From Myxococcales bacterium (lineage in GTDB: Bacteria; Myxococcota_A; Polyangia; Polyangiales; Polyangiaceae), in contig JADJQX010000007.1 of NCBI GenBank assembly GCA_016712525.1, positions 2,480,001 through 2,544,000 on the forward strand: DNA of 64,000 nucleotides, in the 5' to 3' direction. This document shows, piece by piece, positions 25,877 to 34,328 of this stretch. Position 1 is the stretch's first letter; each line of letters opens with the position of its first letter. The notes beneath the pieces are model-generated. The model saw only the letters and a list, made by a program, of their open reading frames with translations, searched no databases and was not told the origin of the DNA. Position numbers and translations under genes: made by a program.

Positions 25877-27237
25877 GGTGGGGGGAGCTCGAAGGCTCCG
25901 AGGGAGTCGAGGCGGATGCGGAAGACGTTCGTCCCGTCTTTGTCGCGACCGCGCACGATGACCTCGTCTTTCGTCATGGCGAGGGCATAGGCGAAGCTCA
26001 CGCGCTCGGAGGGCAGGTAGTACGCCACGCCGTCGGAGAGGCGCGCGACCAGGATCCCCATCTTGTAGACCCCGGCGTCGTCGTTGCGGGCCATCCCGCG
26101 AGCCGCGAACCCGTGACCCACGACGAACTTCGCCGTTCCGAAGGGAAGCGAATCCAGATCGCCGCGGAGCTTCCGCTTCTGCAGCGCAGAGGGATTTCGC
26201 GTGAACGGCGCCACCATCAGGGAGACGCGGGGATACGTGACCGTGGTGCGCCCCTCGCCTTCGACCCACACCCAGTGGACCCCGTCCGTCCCGAGGCTCC
26301 CCGCGCCCTTCGTTCGGTCAGGGAACGTCACGAACGGTTGGGCGCCGCCCTCCGGCGTCCAGATCATGTCGGCGACCGACTCGCCCACGGACCAGTGCGC
26401 CATGTCTCCCCAGGGCTGGACCAGGTAGTAGTCACCTCCCGGCGCGATCGGAACCGGCTTCGTTGGCGCGTCCCATCGGTAGAGGGTGACGCCCGCTCCT
26501 TCATCGAAGAAGCCGGCGTTGCCAGCTTCCAGAGTGTGGACGCGCTCGTCGGGCGGCGTGCGAATCAAGAATCTGGGCCGGAGCTCATCGATGTTCCCTC
26601 CAATCGCCGAGACCCCTCCCGTCAGTCTGCCGTCCGGGCCCGGTTCACTGACCTGGTAGATGTAGTGCGAACCGCTCCCCGCGCCGGCAAAGAGCAGGCA
26701 GTTGTCCGTACGATGCTCGTAGACAGCCACCTTGACGGCCCCGTCGAGCTCGGCGAAGATGTTCATTCGTTTTCGCCCCCAATATTGGGTCGTGGAGATG
26801 AGCACGCTCCCGTTCTCACGGATCATCGCCGACGTCACGGGGCTCAAGAACTCGCCCTGAGTTGGCCCCGAGCCGCCCTCCCACTTCTTCTTGATTCGCC
26901 GGCAGGCGAGCTTCTGCGTAACCGGCGAGTCGAGGCACGGCTCCCACTCGAGCGGCGGAGGCAGTAGCTCGCGCCTCGGTGGCACGTACAGGCTGCACGT
27001 CGGGGAAAAGTCGTTCCACGGCACCCAGCCCTCGGGCGGTTCTGGCTCCGGTGGCGCGGCCTCCACCACGGGCTTCGACGTGTCTCGCCCTGCGTCGACA
27101 GGCGTGATCGTGCCCCCTTCCGTCTCGATCCCGGGCCCGGGGGGCGCTTCGCTCGCGCACCCCCAGAACCCTCGCGCCGCGAGGGCGGTCACCACCGTCG
27201 CGGTGAGGAGCAAGGGGCGCGAGCGGGGGTGCCTCAT
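25873..27237 (-). CDS. Predicted lipoprotein, tandem copy B (beta-propeller-like)
   Basis: A 454-aa lipoprotein (signal to RGFWGCASE, Cys near residue 26), a D-A-G-R linker and a Pro-rich segment, then a body rich in strand-turn motifs such as SAMIRENGSVLISTTQYWG, WDAPTKPVPIAPGGD and SLGTDGVHWVWVEGEGRTT that suggest a beta-propeller or similar all-beta fold. Nearly identical to copy A (27234) over its last 200 codons, but diverging around residues 190-240 (for example VHTLEAGNAGFFDEGAG). ATGA overlap with copy A. Unknown function; position downstream of an M4 peptidase suggests a surface or secretion partner. Confidence 0.8.
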   Translation of the reverse strand: MRHPRSRPLLLTATVVTALAARGFWGCASEAPPGPGIETEGGTITPVDAGRDTSKPVVEAAPPEPEPPEGWVPWNDFSPTCSLYVPPRRELLPPPLEWEPCLDSPVTQKLACRRIKKKWEGGSGPTQGEFLSPVTSAMIRENGSVLISTTQYWGRKRMNIFAELDGAVKVAVYEHRTDNCLLFAGAGSGSHYIYQVSEPGPDGRLTGGVSAIGGNIDELRPRFLIRTPPDERVHTLEAGNAGFFDEGAGVTLYRWDAPTKPVPIAPGGDYYLVQPWGDMAHWSVGESVADMIWTPEGGAQPFVTFPDRTKGAGSLGTDGVHWVWVEGEGRTTVTYPRVSLMVAPFTRNPSALQKRKLRGDLDSLPFGTAKFVVGHGFAARGMARNDDAGVYKMGILVARLSDGVAYYLPSERVSFAYALAMTKDEVIVRGRDKDGTNVFRIRLDSLGAFELPPP

Positions 27238-28601
27238 GGTGGGGGGAGCTCGAAGGCGCCGAGGGAGTCGAGGCGGATGCGGAAGACGTTCGTCCCGTCT
27301 TTGTCGCGACCGCGCACGATGACCTCGTCTTTCGTCATGGCGAGGGCGTACCCGAGCTCTACCCTGTCGGACGGAAGGTAGTACGCCACCCCGTCGGAGA
27401 GGCGCGCGACCAGGATCCCCATCTTGTAGACCCCGGCGTCGTCGTTGCGGGCCATCCCGCGAGCCGCGAACCCGTGACCCACGACGAACTTCGCCGTTCC
27501 GAAGGGAAGCGAATCCAGATCGCCGCGGAGCTTCCGCTTCTGCAGTGCAGAGGGATTTCGCGTGAACGGCGCCACCATCAGGGAGACGCGGGGATACGTG
27601 ACCGTGGTGCGCCCCTCGCCTTCGACCCACACCCAGTGGACCCCGTCGGTGCCGAGGCTCCCCGCGCCCTTCGTTCGGTCAGGGAACGTCACGAACGGTT
27701 GGGCGCCGCCCTCCGGCGTCCAGATCATGTCGGCGACCGACTCGCCCACGGACCAGTGCGCCATGTCTCCCCAGGGACGGACGAGGTAGTTGTCGCCGCC
27801 CGGCGCGATCGGAACCGGCTTCGTTGGCGCGTCCCATCGGTAGAGGGTGACACCTCCGCGATAGTCGAAGAAGCCTGCGTTTCCGGCCACGATCTGGTGG
27901 GACGTAAAGTCGTCGTCGGGAGGCGTACGAATGAGTGCCCGAGGTCGGAGCTCATCGATGTTGCCGCCGATCGCGGACACCCCGCCTTTCATCCGCCCGT
28001 CCGAACCGGGCTCGAACACGTGATAAATGTAGTGCGAACCGCTGCCGGCGCCGGCAAAGAGCAGGCAGTTGTCGATGCGATGCTCGTAGACAGCCACCTT
28101 GACGGCCCCGTCGAGCTCGGCGAAGACGTTCATGCGCCTCATCCCCCAGTACTGCGTCGTGGAGATGAGCACGCTCCCGTCCTCTCGAATCATCGCCGAC
28201 GTCACGGGGCTCAAGAACTCGCCCTGAGTTGGCCCCGAGCCGCCCTCCCATTTCTTTTTGATTCGCCGGCAGGCGAGCTTCTGCGTGACCGGAGAGTCGA
28301 GGCACGGCTCCCACTCGAGCGGCGGAGGCAGTAGCTCGCGCCTCGGCGGCACGTACAGGCTGCACGTCGGCGAAAAGTCGTTCCACGGCACCCAGCCCTC
28401 GGGCGGTTGGGGCTCGGGTGGCGCGGCCTCCACTACGGGCTTCGACGTGTCTCGCCCTGCGTCGACAGGCGTGATCGTGCCCCCTTCCGTCGCGATCCCG
28501 GGCCCGGGGGGCGCTTCGCTCGCGCACCCCCAGAACCCTCGCGCCGCGAGGGCGGTCACCACCGTCGCGGTGAGGAGCACACCCCCGCGGCGGCCCCTCA
28601 T
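27234..28601 (-). CDS. Predicted lipoprotein, tandem copy A (beta-propeller-like)
   Basis: A 455-aa lipoprotein paralogous to copy B. The first seven residues (MRGRRGG) differ from copy B (MRHPRSR), while the lipobox RGFWGCASE and linker are shared. The body has the same all-beta signature, and the C-terminus (IRLDSLGAFELPPP) is identical. Divergent central segment: DDDFTSHQIVAGNAGFFDYR. ATGA overlaps with both the preceding small protein and copy B. Two full copies plus one broken copy imply recent duplication. Confidence 0.82.
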   Translation of the reverse strand: MRGRRGGVLLTATVVTALAARGFWGCASEAPPGPGIATEGGTITPVDAGRDTSKPVVEAAPPEPQPPEGWVPWNDFSPTCSLYVPPRRELLPPPLEWEPCLDSPVTQKLACRRIKKKWEGGSGPTQGEFLSPVTSAMIREDGSVLISTTQYWGMRRMNVFAELDGAVKVAVYEHRIDNCLLFAGAGSGSHYIYHVFEPGSDGRMKGGVSAIGGNIDELRPRALIRTPPDDDFTSHQIVAGNAGFFDYRGGVTLYRWDAPTKPVPIAPGGDNYLVRPWGDMAHWSVGESVADMIWTPEGGAQPFVTFPDRTKGAGSLGTDGVHWVWVEGEGRTTVTYPRVSLMVAPFTRNPSALQKRKLRGDLDSLPFGTAKFVVGHGFAARGMARNDDAGVYKMGILVARLSDGVAYYLPSDRVELGYALAMTKDEVIVRGRDKDGTNVFRIRLDSLGAFELPPP

Positions 28602-28924
28602 TGGAACATGCTCCCGAGGCTCACGGTGCCGCCCGACAGCGCCGTGAGGCGACGGACCCCGTGAACCATGCCGTCGGCGCTGCGTTTCACGAACGCGATC
28701 TCGCCGAAGCCCGAGGCCGGAGCCTCGTGCGCCTCGAGCTCGAGGGTGGCGTGCCCGGTTGCCGCGACCGCGCCGCCCACTACCTCAAGCCGAGTCACCC
28801 GGCTTGTGCCCGCGCGGCTCGTCGTGAGGAGGACGTGGCCGCTCGTGTCGAGGCTCAGGAAGAGCCTGGGTACGGAGGCCGCGTTCCAAGCAAAGTCGCC
28901 CATGGATTCGGTCTCTTGGGTCAT
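28598..28924 (-). CDS. Small beta-rich protein, unknown
   Basis: A protein of about 108 aa starting MTQETESMGDFAWNAASVPR, with strand-like stretches LFLSLDTSGHVLLTTSR and EIAFVKRSADGMVHGVRR. It has no signal peptide with this start; the frame is open upstream, so the N-terminus is uncertain and it could be longer. Its style resembles one or two blades of the propeller-like proteins encoded next, which it overlaps by ATGA. Possibly a truncated relative. Confidence 0.55.
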   Translation of the reverse strand: MTQETESMGDFAWNAASVPRLFLSLDTSGHVLLTTSRAGTSRVTRLEVVGGAVAATGHATLELEAHEAPASGFGEIAFVKRSADGMVHGVRRLTALSGGTVSLGSMFQ

Positions 28925-28950
28925 CGATTGGCTTCGGGCCGGCCGCGAGG

Positions 28951-29925
28951 TCACAGCAACGAGCCCGAGAACGCGTCGAGCTCCGCGTGGGAAGCAAAGG
29001 TCTTCACGCCGGCGACCACGTCGGCGTACCACCACAAGCAGTCGTAGTGGTAGGCCACACGCCACACCAGCCGAGCGACCCCCGTGCGGCCGGTGACGAT
29101 GACGAGACGAACGGGCTCTTCCGTATCGATCGTGACGTACGGGGCGATATCCTGAAAGCGGCGCACGGCCTCTTCGGCAGAGAACGCGGGGGCGGCCGAG
29201 AGGTACGGCTCGTCCTCGTGCAGGTCGTTCCGTATGGAATAAAACGTGGGCTCTTCGTGAAGATGGCAGCCTTCGAGATACCCTTCGTCGAAGGCCACGA
29301 CCCTCCCGTCCGACATGGCGCCGTTCGGGTACTTCAGCCGAATGCGTCCGTTCTCGGCCTCCACCACGCGCACCCGCGGGTCGGCCCGAATGCCGAACAG
29401 CTCGCGATGTCGGTCGACGAATAGCCGAAAGTCGCGCCCCCACGGCAGCGGGACCGCCAGCGACGCGCTCGCGGAGACGATACGCGCAGGCTCCCGGCCT
29501 CCGGCTCCGACCTTCGTCCCATGCGACAACGGCCCGAGCTCCACCGAGAATCCCGGGAGCGCTCGCTCGAAGGCGGCGTTCCGCCCCACCGGCCGGGGAG
29601 GCTCCGTCGCTGCCTTCTCGCGTTCGATGAAGAGCCTTTGCTCCCGGAACATGATGCCCGCCTCGATCGCCTCGGCCTGGCGGGGCCCCTCCGCTCGTTC
29701 GAAGAGCTCCCGCGCAGGGAGATGGGCCATGCCGTAGCCGGGGCACGACGGCACCGACCGCGCCTTCACGACCGGCGCCCTGGGCGCCTCGTCGGCGGGC
29801 TCTCCGTGCGCGACTGTCGATATCGCGAGGGACGCGCCGACGAGCGCCACGGCGATCGCTGAGCGAAAACGCCCCACGAACGCCCCCCTTCGCGCCACGA
29901 CGGGGGCGCCGTCCGCTCCGCTCAT
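28951..29925 (-). CDS. Stand-alone M4-propeptide-like (FTP/PepSY-type) secreted protein
   Basis: A 324-aa exported protein (signal peptide ending TVAHGEPAD). Its second half aligns by eye with the propeptide of the neighbouring M4 peptidases: RDFRLFVDRHRELFGIRADP matches the FTP start, and PVRLVIVTGRTGVARLVWRV..YHYDCLWWYADVVAGV matches the peptidase PepSY strand ARLVYSADGPDDARRLLYSV. No HExxH or other catalytic motif follows, so only the propeptide part exists. Propeptides of M4 enzymes fold and inhibit their own protease, so an inhibitor or foldase of the upstream-encoded peptidase is a strong inference. ATGA overlap with that peptidase (29922). A start at 29943 is also possible. Confidence 0.7.
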   Translation of the reverse strand: MSGADGAPVVARRGAFVGRFRSAIAVALVGASLAISTVAHGEPADEAPRAPVVKARSVPSCPGYGMAHLPARELFERAEGPRQAEAIEAGIMFREQRLFIEREKAATEPPRPVGRNAAFERALPGFSVELGPLSHGTKVGAGGREPARIVSASASLAVPLPWGRDFRLFVDRHRELFGIRADPRVRVVEAENGRIRLKYPNGAMSDGRVVAFDEGYLEGCHLHEEPTFYSIRNDLHEDEPYLSAAPAFSAEEAVRRFQDIAPYVTIDTEEPVRLVIVTGRTGVARLVWRVAYHYDCLWWYADVVAGVKTFASHAELDAFSGSLL

Positions 29926-32168
29926 TCGGCTGGGGAAAAGCATGTGAGCACCTTCTCGGAGGTCATGGTCGCCGGGTTGTGGATGAATCCGCCCTGGGGG
30001 CGGCATACCTTGCCCGTGGGGCACGGCGGAGGAGCCCCGGCAATCGCGCCGCCCTTGCACTCTACCGCAGCGAACGGCAGAAGCTCGTCGCAGTACACGC
30101 CATCCCGCCGGCCCGCGCACGAGATCGGAGCGGCCGGCGTGCAGGCCTTGCCCGTCAAGCCTTGGGTCGTGCCCGGGCGGAGCACCCCGACGGCCTCCCA
30201 CGCGCAGCCGACGGCGTTCGCCGTGTCGGGGGAGACCGCGCGAGCCATCGCGAGCTGACGCTCGGCGAGGTCGAGGAACGTGGGGGGCACGAGCGCGCGG
30301 AGCTCGCCCGCCATCGGTGCCCTCACGAGCATCGCCAGCCACAAGGGTTGCGCCTTCTCCCACCCGATCGGGTTTCGGACAACGAGCTTGGAGGTCGCGT
30401 TCTGGCCGCCGAACGTCATGAGATAGAAGGCGTGCCCCACGACCGACGCCGCCTCGTAGAAGCAGCGCTCCCGCCTCGCCCGGTCCTTCTCGACCTTCAC
30501 TGTGACCTTCGCGGGGTCGAACTGGGGTTGGCCTCGCCGGTCGAGCACGGCGTTGCCTTGCCGATCGGTGAGCATGCACCATCGGTGGGTCCAGTGGTTG
30601 GCCTGAAGCGACTCGTCGCCCTTGACACGGTTCGCCTGCCCGACCTCCGGTTGAGCGAGGTTGCGCACGCCATGGGTCCCCACCCACGAGCTCTCACCGA
30701 AGCGGTCGGGCCGAGTCGGCTCGCCGAGCGGCTGGAAGACGGAGTGTTCGAGCAGCTGGCCGACCACGTCGCCGAGACCCTCTTCGATCGCGCTCGCTTC
30801 GACGTCGAAGCGCCGCGTGTCGAGCCACATGTGGGTCATCTCATGACCCACGACGTCGAGCGAAAGTACGGTGGGCCGGACGTCGTTCGGATTGTTGCTC
30901 ACCGTTGCGTTCCCGTCACCGAAGAAGAGGGAGGTGCTCCCGGGCAGGTGGTAGGCGTTGTCGAAAAAGATGCCTGTCTCGTCGTCCGAGTCCTTGTAGT
31001 TTGCATGGACCACGACCCGGATGGGCTCGTTGGTGATGACAGGAAGCCCGTTGACGACCTTCATCCGCCGCGCCGGGCTAGCGAGGAGGAGGTGCTGGAA
31101 GAACTCGTCGGCCCGGCTCACCTCGACCATGGCGTCGACACCGATTCCGTGGATCAGAGGGCTCTTCCCTCCCCTGACATACGGTTGTGTCTTGAGATCG
31201 AAGCCGGAGGGCTTCCCCGCGACAAGAGGCTTGTACGTGACGGTCGTGCTCTTGGTCTTCTGTGGCACGAAGCCCGTCATGTAGCCGACCTCGATGCGGG
31301 ACTTTTCGGGCGACCAGAAGGTCGCGGCCTGTGCGGCACGATGGAGCACCAAAGGCCCACTCGCGGTCTGTTCGTAGTCGATCCGCCGGGACTTCGTCGC
31401 GTCCGGGTAGGGGAAGGGCGAGTAGAAGCGCCAACTGTTCGACTCGGCTTGGAGGTGCGAGCGAGCCGGCAAAACGTCGACGACCTCTCCCGACAGCGCG
31501 TCGACCCATACGATATCGTCCCCGACGATCACCGAGTACAGGAGGCGGCGCGCGTCGTCCGGTCCGTCTGCGCTGTAGACTAACCGGGCCTCCGGAGCCC
31601 CGCTCGTGACAGCGACCCCCTCGTCACCCGTGACGTCGGACGGCTCTGCCGGCGGGACAGCGCGAAGGGCGGTCGCAATCGCCGCTTCCGGAGTCACCTT
31701 CGGGACGAGGTTCGCCGAAGCGTTCGCGTAGGAGGTCAAGCCGACGAGGCGACCTTCGGCGTCGAGCATGACGTCGACACCGTAGCCGGAGGACGCCACA
31801 TTCGAGGGGAGGTTGGTCGCGAGCACGACGTGGAACCCACCCCCGGGGACGCGCACTTGCCCGGCCACGGAGATCGCATCCGCCGCGATTCCGAGGGAGG
31901 AAGAATAGAGCTGGACCCAGTCGCGGATGGTGTCCCCGACGGTGCTCTCGTCAGGCGAGGCCACGACGCGCGTCGGCGCCTTGGGCGCGACGAAGGAGCG
32001 CTCACCGTCGAGATCGAGGAAGACCGGCGAGCCGAGGTCGGCGGCGAGGCGTTGCTCCAGGTCGCTCGACTCCGGGAAGGGAGCCGGGTCCGACGCGCCC
32101 GAACAGCCGAGGAGCACGAGCGGGAGGAGGAGGGCGAGGCGCGAACAGCGAAGGCGTGGAACGTTCAT
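29922..32168 (-). CDS. M4-family metallopeptidase lipoprotein with Cys-rich tail
   Basis: A 748-aa predicted lipoprotein (lipobox LVLLGCSG, Cys22). The N-terminal FTP/PepSY propeptide (about residues 50-240) is followed by a catalytic domain with HEMTH at 442-446 and a downstream Glu in ASAIEEGLGDV that fits the third zinc ligand, though the spacing is 21 rather than 24 residues. The C-terminal Cys-rich module (SCAGRRDGVYCDELL..CPTGKVCRPQ) is related to that of the peptidase at 21751. Predicted extracellular or surface protease. First gene of a minus-strand operon that continues with the stand-alone propeptide and the lipoprotein copies. Confidence 0.85.
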   Translation of the reverse strand: MNVPRLRCSRLALLLPLVLLGCSGASDPAPFPESSDLEQRLAADLGSPVFLDLDGERSFVAPKAPTRVVASPDESTVGDTIRDWVQLYSSSLGIAADAISVAGQVRVPGGGFHVVLATNLPSNVASSGYGVDVMLDAEGRLVGLTSYANASANLVPKVTPEAAIATALRAVPPAEPSDVTGDEGVAVTSGAPEARLVYSADGPDDARRLLYSVIVGDDIVWVDALSGEVVDVLPARSHLQAESNSWRFYSPFPYPDATKSRRIDYEQTASGPLVLHRAAQAATFWSPEKSRIEVGYMTGFVPQKTKSTTVTYKPLVAGKPSGFDLKTQPYVRGGKSPLIHGIGVDAMVEVSRADEFFQHLLLASPARRMKVVNGLPVITNEPIRVVVHANYKDSDDETGIFFDNAYHLPGSTSLFFGDGNATVSNNPNDVRPTVLSLDVVGHEMTHMWLDTRRFDVEASAIEEGLGDVVGQLLEHSVFQPLGEPTRPDRFGESSWVGTHGVRNLAQPEVGQANRVKGDESLQANHWTHRWCMLTDRQGNAVLDRRGQPQFDPAKVTVKVEKDRARRERCFYEAASVVGHAFYLMTFGGQNATSKLVVRNPIGWEKAQPLWLAMLVRAPMAGELRALVPPTFLDLAERQLAMARAVSPDTANAVGCAWEAVGVLRPGTTQGLTGKACTPAAPISCAGRRDGVYCDELLPFAAVECKGGAIAGAPPPCPTGKVCRPQGGFIHNPATMTSEKVLTCFSPAE

Positions 32169-32283
32169 GCGCCTTCGTCGGCAGGTCGTCCGCGTTCGTT
32201 GCGTACCGGTTGACGATTTTCTCGACCTGGTCGATGCAGGCGGGGACGGGTGCGATACCTCAGGAAAAGTGCCCCGACGCGCA

Positions 32284-32304
32284 GGTGCTCGGCCTACCGG
32301 CCTG
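32284..32304. repeat. Dispersed element, copy in plus orientation
   Basis: GGTGCTCGGCCTACCGGCCT here matches 34069-34088 and, inverted, 684-704 and 34220-34240. It lies immediately downstream of the HipA-like remnant stop at 32308. Apart from the remnant and this element, 32169-32637 shows nothing coding. Confidence 0.7.
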
Positions 32305-32307
32305 AGG

Positions 32308-32484
32308 TCATCCCCGTCCGGCTCGCGTTCCGAGATACTCGCAGAACAGGGCCTGCGGTCCTTCGGGGTTGCCCATCAACTTCATGTACGCGGGGCCAGC
32401 GTCGGTCTCGACACGCGTGGCGCCCGTGCTGCTCTCGAGGGTGTCCGCCACCCATCGAGCTCTGGTCGGCTCCCAACGCGTCAC
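32308..32484 (-). pseudogene. HipA-like kinase, N-terminal remnant
   Basis: From a GTG at 32484 the minus strand encodes 58 residues ending at a TGA (32308): RARWVADTLESSTGATRVET then DAGPAYMKLMGNPEGPQALF and CEYLGTRAG. The YMKLMGNPEGPQALFCEYLG pattern is the nucleotide-binding start of HipA-like kinase domains, which normally run about 250 residues, so this is a truncated copy. A dispersed repeat lies within 10 bases of its stop. Confidence 0.55.
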
Positions 32485-32637
32485 GAGCGAAGGTACATCG
32501 ACGGAGCGACGGGATCCATACGACTCGATCGGAGATCGCTGCCTTGGCGTAGAACCGCTCAAACGTCCGCGACAGACGGCACGCGCACGGCGCGGCGTAG
32601 TCGTCGCTGTGCCTCTCTTCCCCGCGTAGTCCCACCC

Positions 32638-32681
32638 CACAAAAACCACGCGGGGCGTGCGTCTCACGACGCCGCCCCGCG
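32638..32681 (-). terminator. Intrinsic terminator of the 32704 gene
   Basis: On the minus strand CGCGGGGCG and GCGTC pair with GACGC and CGCCCCGCG around a GTGA loop (one bulged base), followed by TGGTTTTTGTG, a U-rich tract. Clear intrinsic terminator about 20 bases after the stop at 32704. Confidence 0.9.
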
Positions 32682-32703
32682 GATATGCCCAGTTCACTCG
32701 TGC

Positions 32704-33519
32704 CTAATCGCTGCCGCCCGGGCCGGGCTTCTTCTTGCCCTCGTCGCCCGTAGGTTCCTCGCCATCGGCAGGAGTGACTTCTCCCTCGACCGGGGCCTCG
32801 TCGCGGCCGCGTTTGCCGGCGTTCTTCGCTCGCTGGGCCTCGAGCGGCTCGAGCAGCGCGGTGACGACGGGGATGACGCTCGGGTCGATATCGGAGTTGG
32901 CGCCGTGGGCGAGGACCACCGCGACGAACCGGCGGAGCGCGTCGAACGCGTTGGCGAGCGGCACGGTGAGCGGGTTCTTGACGGGCGCGGCCTGCACCGT
33001 GGTGATGCCGAGGACCTTGCCGTACTCCTTGTGCATCTTGCGGACGTGGTCCAAGACCTCTTTGCCGCCCATCTCCTCGATCGCTGCCGAGTGCCCGGAT
33101 TCGTCGGAGTGCTTGAGGCGGGTGGCGATCTCGGCCCATTCGGTGTCGTAGTCGACCGTAATGAAGGTAAGTCCCTCACCGAAGTAGGCCGCGTAGGCCG
33201 CGCTCGCTTTGGCCGCTTTCCCGGGGATGCGCTTCATGGCGGAGAGCCACGACTCGAGCCCGCGAATCGCCTCGTCGACGTTCACGTCGGCCTCGGTGCG
33301 CTCTGCGCCGGTGGCCTCGCCGACCTGGCGGCGCTCGGCGAGCACGTGCTCGACCTCGGTCGTGCCGTCACGAAGGATCTTGAGGCGAAGTGCGATCGGC
33401 TTGGGCAGCTCGCCAACCGACTTCGCCGCGGTCGCGATGCGCTGCACGCTCGTCACGAGCGCCATCGCCGTGAAACGCGGCAGGTGAATGATGTCGAGCC
33501 ACGGTGCCTTCTCGTTCAT
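32704..33519 (-). CDS. Soluble helical protein, unknown
   Basis: A 271-aa protein without a signal peptide, opening MNEKAPWLDIIHLPRFTAMA, with long amphipathic helices (LVTSVQRIATAAKSVGELP; AEWAEIATRLKHSDESGHS-like) and an acidic/basic disordered tail (GKRGRDEAPVEGEVTPADGE, then GKKKPGPGGSD). The pattern suggests a helical bundle. Start fixed by AAGGAGAGG six bases before ATG 33519, and its end by the terminator at 32638-32681. Monocistronic. Function unknown. Confidence 0.7.
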   Translation of the reverse strand: MNEKAPWLDIIHLPRFTAMALVTSVQRIATAAKSVGELPKPIALRLKILRDGTTEVEHVLAERRQVGEATGAERTEADVNVDEAIRGLESWLSAMKRIPGKAAKASAAYAAYFGEGLTFITVDYDTEWAEIATRLKHSDESGHSAAIEEMGGKEVLDHVRKMHKEYGKVLGITTVQAAPVKNPLTVPLANAFDALRRFVAVVLAHGANSDIDPSVIPVVTALLEPLEAQRAKNAGKRGRDEAPVEGEVTPADGEEPTGDEGKKKPGPGGSD

Positions 33520-33753
33520 TGCCCTCTCCTTCAGGGGTGACGAGAACGCGGCCTCTCCGCGCCGGCCCCCCGACAGCCCATCCACCGTATGCACGCCCTC
33601 CGCGATCTCAAGCGGCAGTTCCGAATTTTTGATCGATTGGCGTACGTGGTGCTCCGAGGACCGAACGGGTCCTCGCCAAAGCGCTCCTCGCCCGCCGAGT
33701 GGCGCACGAGGAGACATCGCGACGGGTTGGCGACGCGGCGTCGGGCCTCGAGG

Positions 33754-34030
33754 CCCTTTCGAAAGGGCACTTCGACCCTCCCGAGGGTGCCCGAGCCCTT
33801 TCGAAAGGGCTTCGTCGCCCTACCTGGGGTCTCGAGCCCCGATTGAAAAGGGCTTCGCGACCCTCCCGAGCGTCGAAGTGCCCTTTCGAAAGGGCTTCGT
33901 CGCCCTCCCTGAGGGCTCGAGCCCCGATTGCAAAGGGCTTCGCGACCCTCCCGAGCGTCGATGTGCCCTTTCGAAAGGGCTTCGTCGCCCTCCCTGGGGG
34001 CTCGGGCCCCGATTGCAAAGGGCTCGAGAG
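33754..34030. repeat. Tandem array with the palindrome CCCTTTCGAAAGGG
   Basis: The perfect 14-bp palindrome CCCTTTCGAAAGGG occurs at 33754, 33796, 33881 and 33966. Between and after these lie degenerate versions (CCCGATTGAAAAGGGC, CCCCGATTGCAAAGGGC at about 33836, 33922 and 34006), giving units of about 42 bases alternating perfect and degenerate, with spacers such as TTCGCGACCCTCCCGAGCGTCG. 33520-33753 shows nothing recognisable. Confidence 0.85.
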
Positions 34031-34049
34031 GGCGAGATCGAGATCGAGC

Positions 34050-34316
34050 AAAGGTGCCCCCACTCGCAGGTGCTCGGCCTACCGGCCTGCGCGCCTGCGG
34101 TCTTTCCGCGGGCTCTTCACCTCCCCCTCCTCGCTCGCAGGCTTCGCGCAGGTGGGTGTGCGCGCCGTGACGCGGGAGCGCGAAGCCGAGAACGAGGTTT
34201 GGGGGAGGTGTCGGGCGCGCAGGCCGTTAGGCCGAGCACCCGGCGGTGGGGGCACCTTCTCTCCTTCTCGGGCGGTGGGGGCACCCCTGCTCCTTCTCCC
34301 CTCTCGTTCGTGAAGT
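34050..34316. repeat. Dispersed element forming a long inverted repeat
   Basis: 34052-34099 and 34208-34255 are about 48-base imperfect inverted arms (GGTGCCCCCAC..GGTGCTCGGCCTACCGGCCT against its reverse complement), enclosing 108 bases that also pair partly (CTTCACCTCCCC with GGGGAGGTG; GCAGGCTTCGCGC with GCGCGAAGCC). Transcribed, it would form a very long hairpin. The right end matches the element at 579-704, and the trailing block to 34316 repeats the 52-bp unit found at 695-836. Confidence 0.8.
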
Positions 34317-34328
34317 GCCGGCGGCGCT

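Noticed and set aside
29943..29943. Alternative start of the propeptide-like gene
   Set aside because: Would begin 18 bases inside the peptidase; ATGA at 29925 fits the local pattern, so 29925 was kept.
32485..32697. N-terminal extension of the HipA-like remnant to 32697
   Set aside because: The frame runs through the terminator of the neighbouring gene and shows no kinase-like sequence, so only 32308-32484 is kept.
33754..34030. CRISPR array
   Set aside because: Repeats are palindromes of 14 bases at irregular 42/85-base spacing, spacers are themselves repeated, and no cas genes are nearby.
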